Counted from the first letter of the stretch, positions 1 to 10,352 are shown. The stretch: DNA of 64,000 nt from Marinospirillum insulare DSM 21763 (GCF_000686905.1 NZ_JMLW01000010.1:1-64000), one strand, 5' to 3'. Numbers and translations are program-made. Notes: generated by a model not told the origin, from the sequence alone.

Positions 1-51
1 CCTGAAGCCAAACAGTTTATGGCTGACCAAGGCATTCCGGTTCGTTTATGA
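1..51 (+). CDS. C-terminal end of an unidentified protein (partial)
   Basis: Frame 1 is open from the window edge to a TGA at 49-51 and encodes 16 residues ending GIPVRL. Only the tail is visible, so the family cannot be named. It ends 13 bases before the MFS gene on the same strand, so the two may be co-transcribed. A chance open frame of this length cannot be excluded. Confidence 0.4.
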   Translation, partial: PEAKQFMADQGIPVRL

Positions 52-64
52 CTTTTCAAGCATT

Positions 65-1249
65 ATGATTCTTCAAGCAAGAAGCACAAGCCAGCCACCT
101 CTGCTGGCTTTTGTTATTTTATGGCTAGCAGGGCTTTACCTTAGACTGCCCATTTTAGTTGTTGCGCCTTTAACAGCGGCCATTAACGATGATCTTAGCC
201 TTCCGCAAGCTTTACTAGGCAGCTTAACAACGCTGCCAGTGTTTATGCTCGCTGTTGGTGCTATTTTAGGTTCGCTGGTTATTATGCGGCTAGGCTCTCG
301 TAATGCTTTAGCCATTGCTTTAGCGGTGGTAGGCATTGCTTCTGCTGCAAGAGGCATGACCGACCAACTTTCTTTGCTACTTATATTCAGTATTTTAATG
401 GGCTTAGGCATAGCTGTTATGCAGCCCGCCTTACCTGCCTTACTAACCCGTTGGCTAGAACCCGCTCAGCTTGCCCTAGGTAGCGCGGTTTACATGAATG
501 GTATGCTAATGGGCGAATTTATAGGCGCAGGTTTAACCCTGCCTATTTTAATGCCTCTATTAAACAATAGCTGGCAAGCAGTGCTGTTACTTTGGTCTTT
601 ACCTGCCTTGCTAGTGGTTGCGCTTTTATTTTTACCTAAGCAAAACACATTAACCACTAGCGGCAATGCACCTAATAAAAGCTGGATACCGAATTGGTCA
701 GACCCTTTGCTTTGGCGTATGGGCTTTTTATTGGCTGTCAGTGCCTCGCTATTTTTTGGTGGCAATGCTTATTTAAGTAGTTTTTTAGAAGCAAGGGGTG
801 AAAGCCATTTATTAGAAGCCGCTTTCTTTTGGTTTAATATTTCACAAATGTTTGCTTCAGTATTAATGCTGTTTATGGCTAGGCGTTGGATAGCACGAAT
901 ACTACCCATTAAAATTAGCTTAATTTTAACCATTGCCGGTATGTTAGGTATGTTGTTATTTAGTGGTTGGCTAAGTTTAATGTTCGGTTTTATGCTTAGT
1001 TTTTGGGCAGGCATTTTACTGATTTTATTGGTGGCTTTACCGCCACAGTTAAGATCGGGGCATGAAGCAGGTAAGTTAGCAGCAGGCGCTTTTACGGTTT
1101 CTTATAGCCTATCTTTCTTCTTGCCCTTAGCAGGTGGTTTAGTGGCAGACTGGTTTGGGCAAGCGTCTCTTAGCTTGTGGTTTTTATTATTAATGTCTTT
1201 GCCTGCGATTCCTTTAGCTTGGGGCTTTCCTTTACAGAGTAGAAGTTAA
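65..1249 (+). CDS. MFS transporter of the CynX/NimT type
   Basis: A 394-residue, very hydrophobic protein with about twelve predicted membrane segments in two halves, joined by a polar loop near residues 190-220. The first half resembles the CynX/NimT (cyanate and nitroimidazole) branch of the major facilitator superfamily: a short N-terminus, a helix with LRLPI, then AINDDLSLPQALLGSL and the first cytoplasmic loop RLGSRNAL. It acts in the inner membrane; the substrate cannot be read from sequence. No convincing ribosome-binding site precedes ATG 65, but the hydrophobic N-terminus supports this start. Its stop overlaps the convergent DUF2971-like gene by four bases. Confidence 0.75.
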   Translation: MILQARSTSQPPLLAFVILWLAGLYLRLPILVVAPLTAAINDDLSLPQALLGSLTTLPVFMLAVGAILGSLVIMRLGSRNALAIALAVVGIASAARGMTDQLSLLLIFSILMGLGIAVMQPALPALLTRWLEPAQLALGSAVYMNGMLMGEFIGAGLTLPILMPLLNNSWQAVLLLWSLPALLVVALLFLPKQNTLTTSGNAPNKSWIPNWSDPLLWRMGFLLAVSASLFFGGNAYLSSFLEARGESHLLEAAFFWFNISQMFASVLMLFMARRWIARILPIKISLILTIAGMLGMLLFSGWLSLMFGFMLSFWAGILLILLVALPPQLRSGHEAGKLAAGAFTVSYSLSFFLPLAGGLVADWFGQASLSLWFLLLMSLPAIPLAWGFPLQSRS

Positions 1250-2058
1250 AGCGTTCCACGGATATGTAACTTAAAGGTGTCTGGATCAAGCAGGGTTTCT
1301 CTTAAGGGGCGACCTGGCTTGTATTTAACATCGTAGCTTAAAATTTTACTGACCTGCTCACGGGTTTCTTCGCTTGCATTGACTCCCAGGGTTACTGACA
1401 ACAAAGCCTTGGCAGGGAAGCTATAAAAGTGCACTAGCTTACCATTGGTGAGGGGTTTGCTACTTTTTGCTTCTTCAAGTGGGCGAACCAGCCTAACCTC
1501 TTCTTCCTGCGCATACTCAACAGGGCGATGAAATAAAGCTGGAAATGGCTTCATGGGGTGATCAGCTTGCGGTCGGGCTTGACCATAAACAACAGGCCTT
1601 AAAACCTGTTTTTTGCTATTAAAGCCTGGGTAGCTGGTGTCTAACTCTAAAACTAAACCACGGTGTTGATCTGCCCACCTATCCCACAACAAGGGATTGT
1701 CTGGTCGAGTAAAAAAACGTGCCATGGCCAAGGCTTGATAAGCCTCAGGGTTAGGTAAAACAGCAGGCTTACCTTGGCGTCTTTTTTTCATCTGCTGTTC
1801 TATTTTAGGACGCTTTTTTTGGGCTTCGGTTTGAAACATTTCCCAAGTCATCAAGCCTTTTAACTGAGATGGTAAAGCTTTAAATTGACGCTGTAATTCT
1901 TTTTGAAAGTCTGCTTCACTCACCCTTATGGCTTGGCGCTTTATAGTTCGGGCATTATTTTGATAAGGATCTAATAAATCTGTTACTTCGCTTAGATGTA
2001 AACGTGCATGACGCAATACATCTAGCTGTAAGGGGTTAAGGTAAAGATAAACCTTCAC
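1246..2058 (-). CDS. DUF2971-like protein of unknown function
   Basis: A 270-residue soluble protein with no signal peptide. The central segment LLWDRWADQHRGLVLELD resembles the conserved block of DUF2971 proteins (a W.HYA..H.G..LEFD type motif), and the following basic and acidic patches fit that family. An R/K-rich stretch lies around residues 80-95. No biochemical role is established for the family, which often occurs near mobile or defence genes. Its ATG overlaps the stop of the upstream thioesterase by four bases, so it is probably translationally coupled and is the last gene of the gcvH run. The family assignment is by eye and moderate. Confidence 0.6.
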   Translation of the reverse strand: MKVYLYLNPLQLDVLRHARLHLSEVTDLLDPYQNNARTIKRQAIRVSEADFQKELQRQFKALPSQLKGLMTWEMFQTEAQKKRPKIEQQMKKRRQGKPAVLPNPEAYQALAMARFFTRPDNPLLWDRWADQHRGLVLELDTSYPGFNSKKQVLRPVVYGQARPQADHPMKPFPALFHRPVEYAQEEEVRLVRPLEEAKSSKPLTNGKLVHFYSFPAKALLSVTLGVNASEETREQVSKILSYDVKYKPGRPLRETLLDPDTFKLHIRGTL

Positions 2059-2513
2059 TTTTGACTAGCCTGAGTTAAGTTTTCTGTTACTAAAGCTGGT
2101 AAGTAATGAGTGTTAAACTCTTCTGGTAAACGGCGCAACCGGCCATTACTTAAAGCAACACAGGCAAAGTAGGTGTAACCACGCATTAAGGTTTTTTGGT
2201 CGCTGACTCGAATTAATTGAAAACGTCTTGCTACCCTAAAACGTTGGTCATATTCAACGATCCAGGTTGCCATTTCTAACTCTTCACCCTCAAAGGCTGG
2301 AGCTAGGTAGTCAATTTCATGGCGAATAACCACTAAGGCTCTATCTAAGCGTTCATAGTCATCCATAGTTAAACCTAGCTGGTTAGAATGCTGCCAACTA
2401 ACTTCTTCAATGTAGCGTAGGTATTCTGCATTATTAACATGCCTATAGTGATCTATGGCTTCAGCCGCTACAACGAACCGTGTGGTAAAAGGCTGGGCTA
2501 AGTCCCACTGCAT
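2055..2513 (-). CDS. Acyl-CoA thioesterase of the hotdog (4HBT/YbgC) family
   Basis: A 152-residue single-domain hotdog protein. The motif HYRHVNNAEYLRYIEEVSW near residues 23-41 is the active-site helix region of the 4-hydroxybenzoyl-CoA thioesterase/YbgC/FadM group, which hydrolyses acyl-CoA thioesters in the cytoplasm. A further strand pattern (IDYLAPAFEGEELEMATWI) completes the fold. An AAGG sequence precedes the ATG on the minus strand. It follows gcvH by 21 bases and overlaps the DUF2971-like gene, so it is probably in that operon. The acyl substrate is unknown. Confidence 0.8.
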   Translation of the reverse strand: MQWDLAQPFTTRFVVAAEAIDHYRHVNNAEYLRYIEEVSWQHSNQLGLTMDDYERLDRALVVIRHEIDYLAPAFEGEELEMATWIVEYDQRFRVARRFQLIRVSDQKTLMRGYTYFACVALSNGRLRRLPEEFNTHYLPALVTENLTQASQK

Positions 2514-2534
2514 TTAATTCTACCTTTTGAATAA

Positions 2535-2921
2535 TTACAGACTAGCTAACAAGACTTCATAAGCTGCCGTATCTAATAAAGTTTGCCATTCTTTGTCTAA
2601 CTGATCAGCATCGGCTTCAAGAACAAAAATCCAGGTTAGAAGGGGCGCTTCATTTAATACTTCAGGTGTGTCTTCTAAATCTGTATTGCAGGCTATTAGC
2701 TTACCGCTGACCGGTGACTGAATGTCAGACGCAGTTTTAACCGACTCTATACCTGCTAGCACTTCGCCAGCTACAACCTCTTTGCCCAATTCAGGAAGCT
2801 CTACATAAACAATATCACCTAAGGCATCTTCAGCATGTTGACTAATACCTACACTCACTTGAGTTTCATTAATTCTTTTTGCCCACTGGTGAGTGGTATT
2901 AAAACGCTGTTCATTGCTCAT
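2535..2921 (-). CDS. gcvH: Glycine cleavage system H protein
   Basis: The lipoyl carrier of the glycine cleavage system, which shuttles the aminomethyl group between the P, T and L proteins. The 128-residue length is typical. The lipoyl-lysine motif ESVKTASD places the modified lysine at K62, and DIVYVELPELG is the usual H-protein strand. Shine-Dalgarno AAGG lies eight bases before the ATG. No gcvT or gcvP is visible here; instead it leads a small run with a thioesterase and an unknown gene. The enzyme partners are presumably elsewhere, or the protein also serves in lipoate transfer. Confidence 0.95.
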   Translation of the reverse strand: MSNEQRFNTTHQWAKRINETQVSVGISQHAEDALGDIVYVELPELGKEVVAGEVLAGIESVKTASDIQSPVSGKLIACNTDLEDTPEVLNEAPLLTWIFVLEADADQLDKEWQTLLDTAAYEVLLASL

Positions 2922-2938
2922 TTCGCATGCCTTTTTAT

Positions 2939-3472
2939 TTAATCTTTTAGCTTAAGCTTGTGCTGACTTTTATCTCGATAATCAACCACTTTACGCTGTA
3001 AAAATGCAGCTAGTTCTTCTGTGGTTCTTCCATCTTCTATACGTGCTGCAGGCAACCACCTAGGGCCAGGATAAACAAGGAAGCCCTCTTGAGTGCGAAT
3101 AACCCGCTTAATTTGCTTCCATTCAAGGGTATGCTCTGGCTTAGCAGCCACTTGAATTTTTAGTTGTTCTTCATCTAGGCTGTATTTAAGGTTTACGCCA
3201 TCCATACCTGAGCGCTTAAAGGCGCGCTTAAACATGCGTTTCATCAAAGTACCACGCAGGGTGTACCAGCAAAGCCCTGCAGCAATTAGCACTAAGTCCC
3301 ACACTGAGTAGGTAAAACCTCGATGCGCTATATTAATCGCCAGCAAGCCAATTAAAGTAAAAATAACCAACCACATAGTGGCTTTTCCACGACCACTACG
3401 CGGACCTAGCTCGAAGTCGTAGAGTGCTAGGCGAATAAACTGGGACTCAGTCCAACGGTACTCAATATTCAT
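2939..3472 (-). CDS. YcxB-like membrane protein
   Basis: A 177-residue protein with two adjacent membrane helices at about residues 31-50 and 58-75, followed by a soluble C-terminal domain. The pattern LEWKQIKRVIRTQEGFLVYPGPRWLPAARI (read in parts) matches the C-terminal YcxB-like domain, where a short strand, a Y/P turn and a WLP motif recur. The function of the family is unknown. It is preceded by AAGG and sits between the SirB2-like gene and gcvH on the same strand with short gaps, so it may be co-transcribed. Confidence 0.65.
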   Translation of the reverse strand: MNIEYRWTESQFIRLALYDFELGPRSGRGKATMWLVIFTLIGLLAINIAHRGFTYSVWDLVLIAAGLCWYTLRGTLMKRMFKRAFKRSGMDGVNLKYSLDEEQLKIQVAAKPEHTLEWKQIKRVIRTQEGFLVYPGPRWLPAARIEDGRTTEELAAFLQRKVVDYRDKSQHKLKLKD

Positions 3473-3503
3473 AATTAACCTTTATTGTTATTAGAAAAAT
3501 AAT

Positions 3504-3872
3504 TTAGAAAGCTGGAAAGGGGACTTTATTAATGGCTACCCAAACGATATAAGCAACGCTTAATAAAGCTGCAGCATAGGCCCAAAGTTTGCCACGCTTA
3601 ATAGCAATGGTGCCAAAAGCAATGTAAGCCAATAAACCCACTACCTTAGCGGTTATCCAAGCCGAGTTATAAAAAGGCCACTGACCTAGGTGGTAGCAAA
3701 GCGCTAAAGCGGCAATCAGTAAAACAGTATCGTTACCATGCGCCAAAATACGCACCCATTTATTGCGTATCCAGCTAGCACCCATTAAAGCGGAAGCACC
3801 TCGAATAACAAAAAATACCACACTAATAGTAATTGTAAGCATGTGCAGGTGCTTAAATGCTTCGTAACCCAT
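3504..3872 (-). CDS. SirB2 family membrane protein
   Basis: A 122-residue protein with four predicted membrane helices. The opening LHMLTITISVVFFVIRG and the AWITAKVVGLLAYIAFG segment match the SirB2 family, named for a Salmonella invasion regulator but widespread and of unknown biochemical role. A histidine in the first helix and H46 resemble the conserved histidines of the family. AAGG precedes the ATG on the minus strand. It lies downstream of mutM, separated by a small hairpin. Confidence 0.75.
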   Translation of the reverse strand: MGYEAFKHLHMLTITISVVFFVIRGASALMGASWIRNKWVRILAHGNDTVLLIAALALCYHLGQWPFYNSAWITAKVVGLLAYIAFGTIAIKRGKLWAYAAALLSVAYIVWVAINKVPFPAF

Positions 3873-3913
3873 AATGACTAACCTTCAGTTAAATAAATTC
3901 AAATTAAGGAGAA

Positions 3914-3929
3914 GCATCTTACCAGATGC
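3914..3929 (-). terminator. Small hairpin downstream of mutM, possible weak terminator
   Basis: A perfect 6-bp stem, GCATCT and AGATGC, with a four-base loop lies between the mutM stop and the SirB2-like gene. On the minus strand it is followed by a pyrimidine-rich TTCTCCTTAATTT, not a clean T run. It could be a weak or leaky terminator or simply a leader hairpin. Confidence 0.35.
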
Positions 3930-3944
3930 AAAATCAAATCGGCA

Positions 3945-4814
3945 TTAAGCTTGGCAGGTTTTACACCAAACACTGGATCTTTGCCCTAGCTTTACTTCCT
4001 GTAAAACTGTTCCGCATACCCGACAAGGCTTACCTGCTCTGCCATACACATTTAATTCTTGAGCGAAATAGCCTGGTTGACCATCGCCACCAACAAAGTC
4101 CCGCAGTGTAGTGCCACCCTGTTCTATGGCGGCAGCTAATACTTCACGAATAATTTCAACCAAGGCTTGATAACGTTTAAGGCTGACACTTCCAGCAGCT
4201 CGGCGTGGATCTATACCCGCCCTAAAAAGTGCTTCTGTGGCATAAATATTACCCACACCTACCACTTGAGCGTTATCCATAATAAATACTTTAATGGCTA
4301 GCTTACGGTTTCTGGAACGCTGATAAAGTGCTTGTGCAGTAAAGGCATCACTTAAAGGTTCTGGACCTAATTTTTTTAATAATTGATGTTCTTCAGCTTT
4401 GCCTTGATAGGCCAGCAAGGCTCCAAAACGTCGTGGATCATGGTAGCGCAGCCTCAGTGGCTCTTCTTTATCCTTAGGCAAGGCCCCTACCTGTAACTCA
4501 ACATGATCATGTTTTTTCCAGGGCTCATCGGGTGTGACTAACCTTAAGCTACCCGACATGCCTAAATGCCAAAGCATACCCCAGCCTGCATCGAGTGCTT
4601 TTTGTTCAGGCGCAGGTTCAACTAAAGGCAAGATTAAATATTTAGCCCGTCTCTCTAAAGGTGCTAGCTTCATACCCACTAAACGCTTAGGTAGATCATC
4701 GGGAATAGGCCAGCGTAGCTTAGGCTGACGAACGTCTAGCTTTTCAATCGTTCGGCCTTCTAACCAAGGGTTAATGCCTTTACGGGTTGTTTCAACTTCG
4801 GGCAACTCTGGCAT
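3945..4814 (-). CDS. mutM: Formamidopyrimidine-DNA glycosylase (Fpg/MutM)
   Basis: A bifunctional base-excision repair enzyme that removes 8-oxoguanine and formamidopyrimidines and cleaves the abasic site. It starts MPELPEVET, giving the catalytic N-terminal proline P2 and E3 after methionine removal; K58 is the equivalent of the conserved lysine. The C-terminal zinc finger is complete (C264, C267, C284, C287, spacing C-x2-C-x16-C-x2-C). At 289 residues it is about 20 longer than the E. coli enzyme, because of insertions near residues 66-78 and 103-112. A strong AGGAGG precedes the ATG. A terminator separates it from rpmG upstream. Confidence 0.97.
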   Translation of the reverse strand: MPELPEVETTRKGINPWLEGRTIEKLDVRQPKLRWPIPDDLPKRLVGMKLAPLERRAKYLILPLVEPAPEQKALDAGWGMLWHLGMSGSLRLVTPDEPWKKHDHVELQVGALPKDKEEPLRLRYHDPRRFGALLAYQGKAEEHQLLKKLGPEPLSDAFTAQALYQRSRNRKLAIKVFIMDNAQVVGVGNIYATEALFRAGIDPRRAAGSVSLKRYQALVEIIREVLAAAIEQGGTTLRDFVGGDGQPGYFAQELNVYGRAGKPCRVCGTVLQEVKLGQRSSVWCKTCQA

Positions 4815-4846
4815 ATCAGCCTCCTAGTTAGTATTTAAAAAAACAT

Positions 4847-4883
4847 AAAAAAACCCGGGCCACCTGCGCAGACCGGGTTTTTC
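4847..4883 (-). terminator. Rho-independent terminator after rpmG
   Basis: On the minus strand a stem of AAAAACCCGG and CCGGGTTTTT (4873-4882 with 4849-4858) closes a 14-base loop and runs into seven T residues. It lies 20 bases after the rpmG stop and before mutM, so it ends the rpmB-rpmG transcript. Confidence 0.88.
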
Positions 4884-4902
4884 AACAAGTTAAGCGAATC
4901 AA

Positions 4903-5058
4903 TTACTTGATTTTAGCTTCCTTGTAAGTAACAACCTTACGAACAACTGGATCGTACTTATTACGTTCTAGTTTTTCTGGGGTGTTACGCTTGTTTTTCA
5001 TAGTGGTGTAAAAGTGACCAGTACCGGCACTTGAAACCATTTTGATTTTCTCACGCAT
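4903..5058 (-). CDS. rpmG: 50S ribosomal protein L33
   Basis: A 51-residue basic protein starting [19 protein letters not shown] and ending KEAKIK, matching bacterial L33. The sequence [15 protein letters not shown] is the family core. It lacks the four cysteines of the zinc-binding form, so it is the cysteine-free version usual in gammaproteobacteria. It sits 32 bases after rpmB, the conserved order, and is followed by a strong terminator. Confidence 0.96.
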   Translation of the reverse strand: MREKIKMVSSAGTGHFYTTMKNKRNTPEKLERNKYDPVVRKVVTYKEAKIK

Positions 5059-5090
5059 GTTTATTGCTCCAGTAATTGTTTAAGCAGAAC

Positions 5091-5327
5091 TTAAACTTTT
5101 TCGCCGCGCTTAGCGATATCGGCCAAAACTTGCTCGATACCCTGTTTGTCAATCGTACGAATACCCTTGCTGGATACACGTAGCTTAACAAAACGCTTCT
5201 CTGACTCAACCCAAAAACGGTGAGTGTGCAAATTTGGCAGGAAACGACGACGCGTTTTACGCTGCGAGTGGGAAACATTGTTCCCAGTTAGCGGTTTTTT
5301 ACCGGTAACTTGGCAAACCATGGACAT
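5091..5327 (-). CDS. rpmB: 50S ribosomal protein L28
   Basis: A 78-residue protein starting [21 protein letters not shown], the diagnostic opening of L28, followed by the basic KTRRRFLPN stretch. It belongs to the large ribosomal subunit. It is the first gene of the rpmB-rpmG operon and has a well-formed sigma-70 promoter 55-83 bases upstream. Codons and length are as expected for the family. Confidence 0.98.
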   Translation of the reverse strand: MSMVCQVTGKKPLTGNNVSHSQRKTRRRFLPNLHTHRFWVESEKRFVKLRVSSKGIRTIDKQGIEQVLADIAKRGEKV

Positions 5328-5381
5328 TATATGCCTCCAGTCAATCTAAGGGCGCAGGTGTTGGAAAAAATGAAAGGCGCC

Positions 5382-5410
5382 TTTATACCAGAAGGGCAGC
5401 CCGCAGGCAA
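5382..5410 (-). promoter_or_regulatory. Sigma-70 promoter of rpmB-rpmG
   Basis: On the minus strand TTGCCT (5405-5410) and TATAAA (5382-5387) are separated by exactly 17 bases, a near-consensus sigma-70 promoter about 55 bases before rpmB. A second candidate, an extended -10 TGCTATAAT at 5444-5452, lies further upstream at the end of radC. Confidence 0.75.
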
Positions 5411-5444
5411 GCCGACAAACCATCCAGGTTAAAACGCTGGCGTA

Positions 5445-6119
5445 TTATAGCAGACCTCTGGCAGCAAAAGACACTGGTTCTCCATCACCAATGATAAGAT
5501 GATCTAAAACTCTCACATCTATACAGGCTAAAGCTTCTTTCAATCTTTTTGTAATCAGTTCATCAGCATTGCTAGGTTCAGCAATACCCGATGGGTGATT
5601 ATGCGCCATTATGACTGCTGCAGCGTTATGTGCCAAGACTAACTTAACAACTTCTCGCGGATAAACTGAGGCACCATCTAAAGTTCCACGAAACAAAACT
5701 TCAAAATGGACTACTCGATGCTGGTTGTCTAAGAGCAGCAAGGCAAATACTTCATGGGGCAGGTCACGCAGCTGTAATTTTAAATAGCGCCCTGCCGCTT
5801 CTGGGCTAGTTAAACCTTCACCTCGCATTAGCTCAGCTTCTAAATAGCGATGCGACATTTCTAATATAGCCTGCATTAAAGCAAATTTAGCAGGGCCCAA
5901 ACCCAAATGGGCACAAAATTCTTTTTTATTGGCCAGCAACAAAGGCCGTAAACCACCAAAGCTATCTAATAACTCGCGTGCCAGATCTACAGCACTCTTT
6001 CCTTTAACTCCAGTATTTATAAAAATGGCTAGTAGCTCAGCATCGGTTAAGAAACCAGCCCCTTTAGCTAATAGCTTTTCTCTAGGGCGTTCATCGGCTG
6101 GCCAGTCATTAATTCCCAT
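5445..6119 (-). CDS. radC: RadC/JAMM-domain DNA repair-like protein
   Basis: A 224-residue full-length RadC protein. The N-terminal helix-hairpin-helix part carries ERPREKLL, the usual RadC opening, and GLGPAKF. The C-terminal JAB1/MPN domain carries the JAMM metal site, H-N-H-P-S-G followed by an aspartate ([16 protein letters not shown]). The name comes from a mis-assigned E. coli mutation and the real role is unsettled. AGGGAG precedes the ATG. It lies divergent from coaBC and upstream of rpmB, the usual gammaproteobacterial neighbourhood. Confidence 0.95.
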   Translation of the reverse strand: MGINDWPADERPREKLLAKGAGFLTDAELLAIFINTGVKGKSAVDLARELLDSFGGLRPLLLANKKEFCAHLGLGPAKFALMQAILEMSHRYLEAELMRGEGLTSPEAAGRYLKLQLRDLPHEVFALLLLDNQHRVVHFEVLFRGTLDGASVYPREVVKLVLAHNAAAVIMAHNHPSGIAEPSNADELITKRLKEALACIDVRVLDHLIIGDGEPVSFAARGLL

Positions 6120-6201
6120 AGTCTAAGCTCCCTGCTAATTTTTAAGTCAAATGCTAAACATGATAAGGTTAGCCTCCTTCTCTTCTAGGGTTAATTGATC
6201 C

Positions 6202-7455
6202 ATGACAGGACTTAATAACAAACGCCTGCTACTGGGCGTTAGTGGTGGTATCGCTGCTTATAAAAGTGCTTTTTTGGCACGTTTACTGGTTAAAGCAGGG
6301 GCTCAGGTACGCGTAGTTATGACACCCGGTGCCCAGGCTTTTGTGCAACCACTTACCTTTCAAGCACTCACGGGTAACCCTGTACACACTGGCTTACTAG
6401 ACCCTGAAGCTGAAGCGGGTATGGGGCATATTGAATTAGCTCGCTGGGCAGATTTAATTATTGTTGCGCCCACCACAGCCGATTTAATGGCTCGCTTAGC
6501 TAGTGGGCAAGCAGGTGATTTGTTAACCACCCTTTGCCTTGCAACCTCTGCACCCATTCATCTTGCGCCAGCCATGAATCAAGCCATGTGGCAGCACCCA
6601 GCTACTCAGCGTAATACTCAACTATTAACCCAGCTAGGCTACACCCTTATTCCACCCGCAGAAGGTGAACAGGCCTGTGGTGATGTTGGTGCAGGACGCT
6701 TACCTGAGCCAGAGGAGCTTTTTAACTGGGTAGAAGATTTTTTTCAAAAAGGTGAAGTCAGCCAACCCGCTGCCGGTTTACGTTTTACAATAACTGCTGG
6801 CCCCACCCAAGAACCCTTAGACCCTGTACGTTATTTGTCTAATCATAGCTCTGGAAAAATGGGTTATGCCCTCGCAGCCGCAGCCGCTGAGCTAGGTGCA
6901 GAAGTGCAACTTATTTCAGGACCAGTGAACCTAGCTATTCCTGCTGGAGTGAATGGCACACAAGTCACCACAGCTAAACAAATGTTAGAAGCTTGTGAAA
7001 GCAGACGCAGCACAACTGATATATTCATTGCCTGTGCTGCCGTTGCAGATTACCGAGCAGCCACCCCTGCTGATCAAAAGATAAAAAAACAGGCCAACCA
7101 AGATGAGCTAGTTTTAAAGCTAGTTAAAAATCCCGATATTTTAGCTAACATGGCTAAAGCCACTACAGATAAGAATAACCCCAGACCGTTTTGTGTAGGT
7201 TTTGCTGCTGAAACCCAGCAGGTAGAAGACTATGCCCAAGACAAACTACTACGCAAAAACCTAGATGCCATAGTAGCCAATGATGTAAGCGATAACAGCA
7301 TAGGCTTTGGCAGCGATGAAAACCGCGTTATTTTATTTACCCAGCACAAGCAAACAATACAGCGAGAAGCCTTACCACAAGGCAGCAAGTTGGCTTTAGG
7401 GCGACAGCTAATAGAAAAACTTTTAGCCTTTTATAAGGAACAGAAAACTCTATGA
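6202..7455 (+). CDS. coaBC: Bifunctional phosphopantothenoylcysteine decarboxylase / phosphopantothenate-cysteine ligase
   Basis: Catalyses two steps of coenzyme A synthesis in the cytoplasm. The N-terminal flavoprotein CoaC half has SGGIAAYKS, the flavin-binding [15 protein letters not shown] and the decarboxylase PAMNQAMW motif with the substrate-binding asparagine. The C-terminal CoaB half starts near residue 190 with [18 protein letters not shown] and includes AAVADYR and KNPDIL. The length of 417 is slightly above the E. coli protein. Its stop overlaps the start of dut by four bases, so the two are coupled. It leads the coaBC-dut-algC-argB run. Confidence 0.97.
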   Translation: MTGLNNKRLLLGVSGGIAAYKSAFLARLLVKAGAQVRVVMTPGAQAFVQPLTFQALTGNPVHTGLLDPEAEAGMGHIELARWADLIIVAPTTADLMARLASGQAGDLLTTLCLATSAPIHLAPAMNQAMWQHPATQRNTQLLTQLGYTLIPPAEGEQACGDVGAGRLPEPEELFNWVEDFFQKGEVSQPAAGLRFTITAGPTQEPLDPVRYLSNHSSGKMGYALAAAAAELGAEVQLISGPVNLAIPAGVNGTQVTTAKQMLEACESRRSTTDIFIACAAVADYRAATPADQKIKKQANQDELVLKLVKNPDILANMAKATTDKNNPRPFCVGFAAETQQVEDYAQDKLLRKNLDAIVANDVSDNSIGFGSDENRVILFTQHKQTIQREALPQGSKLALGRQLIEKLLAFYKEQKTL

Positions 7456-7943
7456 CTTCCCATCCAGTAAAACACCCCAAGGTTGCAGTGAAAATTCTTG
7501 ACTCAAGAATAGGCGATCCTAAAGCTGTTCCCAACTACCCCTTGCCTAGCTACGCCACTGAAGGTTCAGCAGGTATGGATTTACGTGCTTTATTAGATGA
7601 GGCCCTAGTGATTGAGCCAGGTGCTACCCACCTAGTGCGCACAGGCTTGGCTATTCACCTTGCCGACCCTAGCCTTGCAGGTGTTATTTTACCCCGCTCT
7701 GGTCTTGGCCATAAGCACGGTATTGTTTTAGGAAATCTGGTAGGGTTAATTGATTCAGACTACCAGGGCGAACTAATGATTTCAGTTTGGAATCGTGGTC
7801 AAACTAGCTTTACCCTAGAGCCTGCAGAGCGTCTAGCTCAATACGTTCTAGTACCCGTTATTCAAGCAGAGCTAGAGGTTGTTGAAGACTTTGCAGCCAC
7901 AGAGCGTGGCACAGGTGGCTTTGGTAGCTCCGGCCGCCAATAA
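7452..7943 (+). CDS. dut: Deoxyuridine 5'-triphosphate nucleotidohydrolase
   Basis: A homotrimeric dUTPase that converts dUTP to dUMP and diphosphate, keeping uracil out of DNA. The five conserved motifs are present: [29 protein letters not shown] with the catalytic aspartate, [10 protein letters not shown], and the flexible C-terminal [10 protein letters not shown] that closes the active site. At 163 residues it has an N-terminal extension of about 12 compared with E. coli. It overlaps coaBC by four bases. Confidence 0.97.
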   Translation: MTSHPVKHPKVAVKILDSRIGDPKAVPNYPLPSYATEGSAGMDLRALLDEALVIEPGATHLVRTGLAIHLADPSLAGVILPRSGLGHKHGIVLGNLVGLIDSDYQGELMISVWNRGQTSFTLEPAERLAQYVLVPVIQAELEVVEDFAATERGTGGFGSSGRQ

Positions 7944-7987
7944 CACCACCCATTAGCGGCCCAGATTACGCACTAAGAGGATTTACC

Positions 7988-9367
7988 ATGAGTGATGTTC
8001 CTGCTTCTATTTTTCGTGCCTATGATATTCGTGGCATAGTTGGAAAAACCTTAACACCTGAGACAGTGCAGCTTATTGGCAAAGCATTAGGCTCAGAGGC
8101 CGCTGCAAGAGGTGAAACAACCCTTGTAGTCGCCCGTGATGGACGGGTTTCAGGCCCAGCTATGGTAGAAGCTTTAAAAAAAGGCATTCTAGAAACAGGC
8201 CGAGACATTATAGATGTAGGCATGGTTCCTACTCCCACCCTCTATTATGCCGCTATGCAAATAGAAGGCACCAGCTCAGGCATTATGGTTACGGGTAGCC
8301 ATAACCCACCTGACTATAACGGTTTTAAATGTGTACTGGCTGGCGAAACCTTGCATGGCGAGGCCATTACTGACCTTTACCGCCGTATTGTTGAAGGCGA
8401 CTTTAAACATGGCCAAGGCTTTGAAAAGAATCACGATATTAAAGATGAATACATCAACGCTATTCTTGAGTCAGTACAACTCAAACGCCCACTTAAAGTC
8501 GTAGTTGATACAGGCAATGGTGTTGCAGGCGAGCTAGCACCACGCCTAATCAAAGAACTAGGCTGCGAAGTTATTCCTCTATTTACAGAAATTGATGGCA
8601 CCTTCCCTAACCACCACCCAGACCCAGGCAAGCCAGAAAACCTCAAAGACTTAATTGCCAATGTGCAATCGAATCAAGCCGATTTAGGCTTAGGTTTTGA
8701 TGGTGATGGTGACCGAGTAGGTGTTATTACTCCCTCAGGCACACTTATTTATCCAGACCATTTAATGATGGCCTTTGCCGAAGATTTACTCAGCCGTAAC
8801 CCAGGTGCAAAAATTATTTACGATGTAAAATGCAGCGGTAACCTAGGTAAGGTTATAAGCAAAGCTGGTGGCGAACCAGAAATGTGGCAAACGGGTCACT
8901 CACTAATTAAGGCGCGCATGAAAGAAACCGGTGCCCTATTAGCAGGTGAAATGAGCGGCCATATTTTCTTTAAAGAACGCTGGTTAGGTTTTGATGATGG
9001 ACTTTATGCAGCCGCCAGATTACTAGAAATTCTTGCTGCACAAGATTTAGACGCTGATGCCTTCTTTAGCCAATACCCACAAGACCTAAGCACACCAGAA
9101 ATTAATGTTGAAGTAACAGACGAAAACAAATTTGATCTAGTGCAAAGACTAGCGCAAGAAGGTGACTTTGGTGATGGACAAAAAACTACCCTAGATGGTA
9201 TTCGTGTAGATTACGAAGATGGCTGGGGACTTTGTCGTGCTTCCAACACCACGCCAGTATTAGTACTCAGGTTTGAAGGAAAAACACCCGAAGCCTTAGA
9301 AAGAATTAGTAACACCTTTCGAGCTGCCCTAACTAAAATTGATGCCAGCCTTGAGCTGACTTTTTAA
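7988..9367 (+). CDS. algC: Phosphomannomutase / phosphoglucomutase (AlgC type)
   Basis: An alpha-D-phosphohexomutase of 459 residues that interconverts 6- and 1-phosphates of mannose or glucose for LPS and exopolysaccharide precursors. Visible motifs are the phosphoserine loop TGSHNPPDYNG, the metal-binding DGDGDR, the sugar-specificity GEMSGH, and the phosphate-binding RASNTTPVLVLRFE. AGAGGA lies seven bases before the ATG. It follows dut and precedes argB, as in Pseudomonas, which supports the AlgC name over other mutases. Confidence 0.93.
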   Translation: MSDVPASIFRAYDIRGIVGKTLTPETVQLIGKALGSEAAARGETTLVVARDGRVSGPAMVEALKKGILETGRDIIDVGMVPTPTLYYAAMQIEGTSSGIMVTGSHNPPDYNGFKCVLAGETLHGEAITDLYRRIVEGDFKHGQGFEKNHDIKDEYINAILESVQLKRPLKVVVDTGNGVAGELAPRLIKELGCEVIPLFTEIDGTFPNHHPDPGKPENLKDLIANVQSNQADLGLGFDGDGDRVGVITPSGTLIYPDHLMMAFAEDLLSRNPGAKIIYDVKCSGNLGKVISKAGGEPEMWQTGHSLIKARMKETGALLAGEMSGHIFFKERWLGFDDGLYAAARLLEILAAQDLDADAFFSQYPQDLSTPEINVEVTDENKFDLVQRLAQEGDFGDGQKTTLDGIRVDYEDGWGLCRASNTTPVLVLRFEGKTPEALERISNTFRAALTKIDASLELTF

Positions 9368-9384
9368 TTAATACTGAATTTTAA

Positions 9385-10326
<942 letters not shown>

Positions 10327-10352
10327 GTCGAATCTTAATAGGGTAAGTCAAA

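Noticed and set aside
2922-2938. Glycine riboswitch before gcvH
   Set aside because: The gap is only 17 bases to the next gene, too short for a riboswitch, and no such fold is seen upstream.
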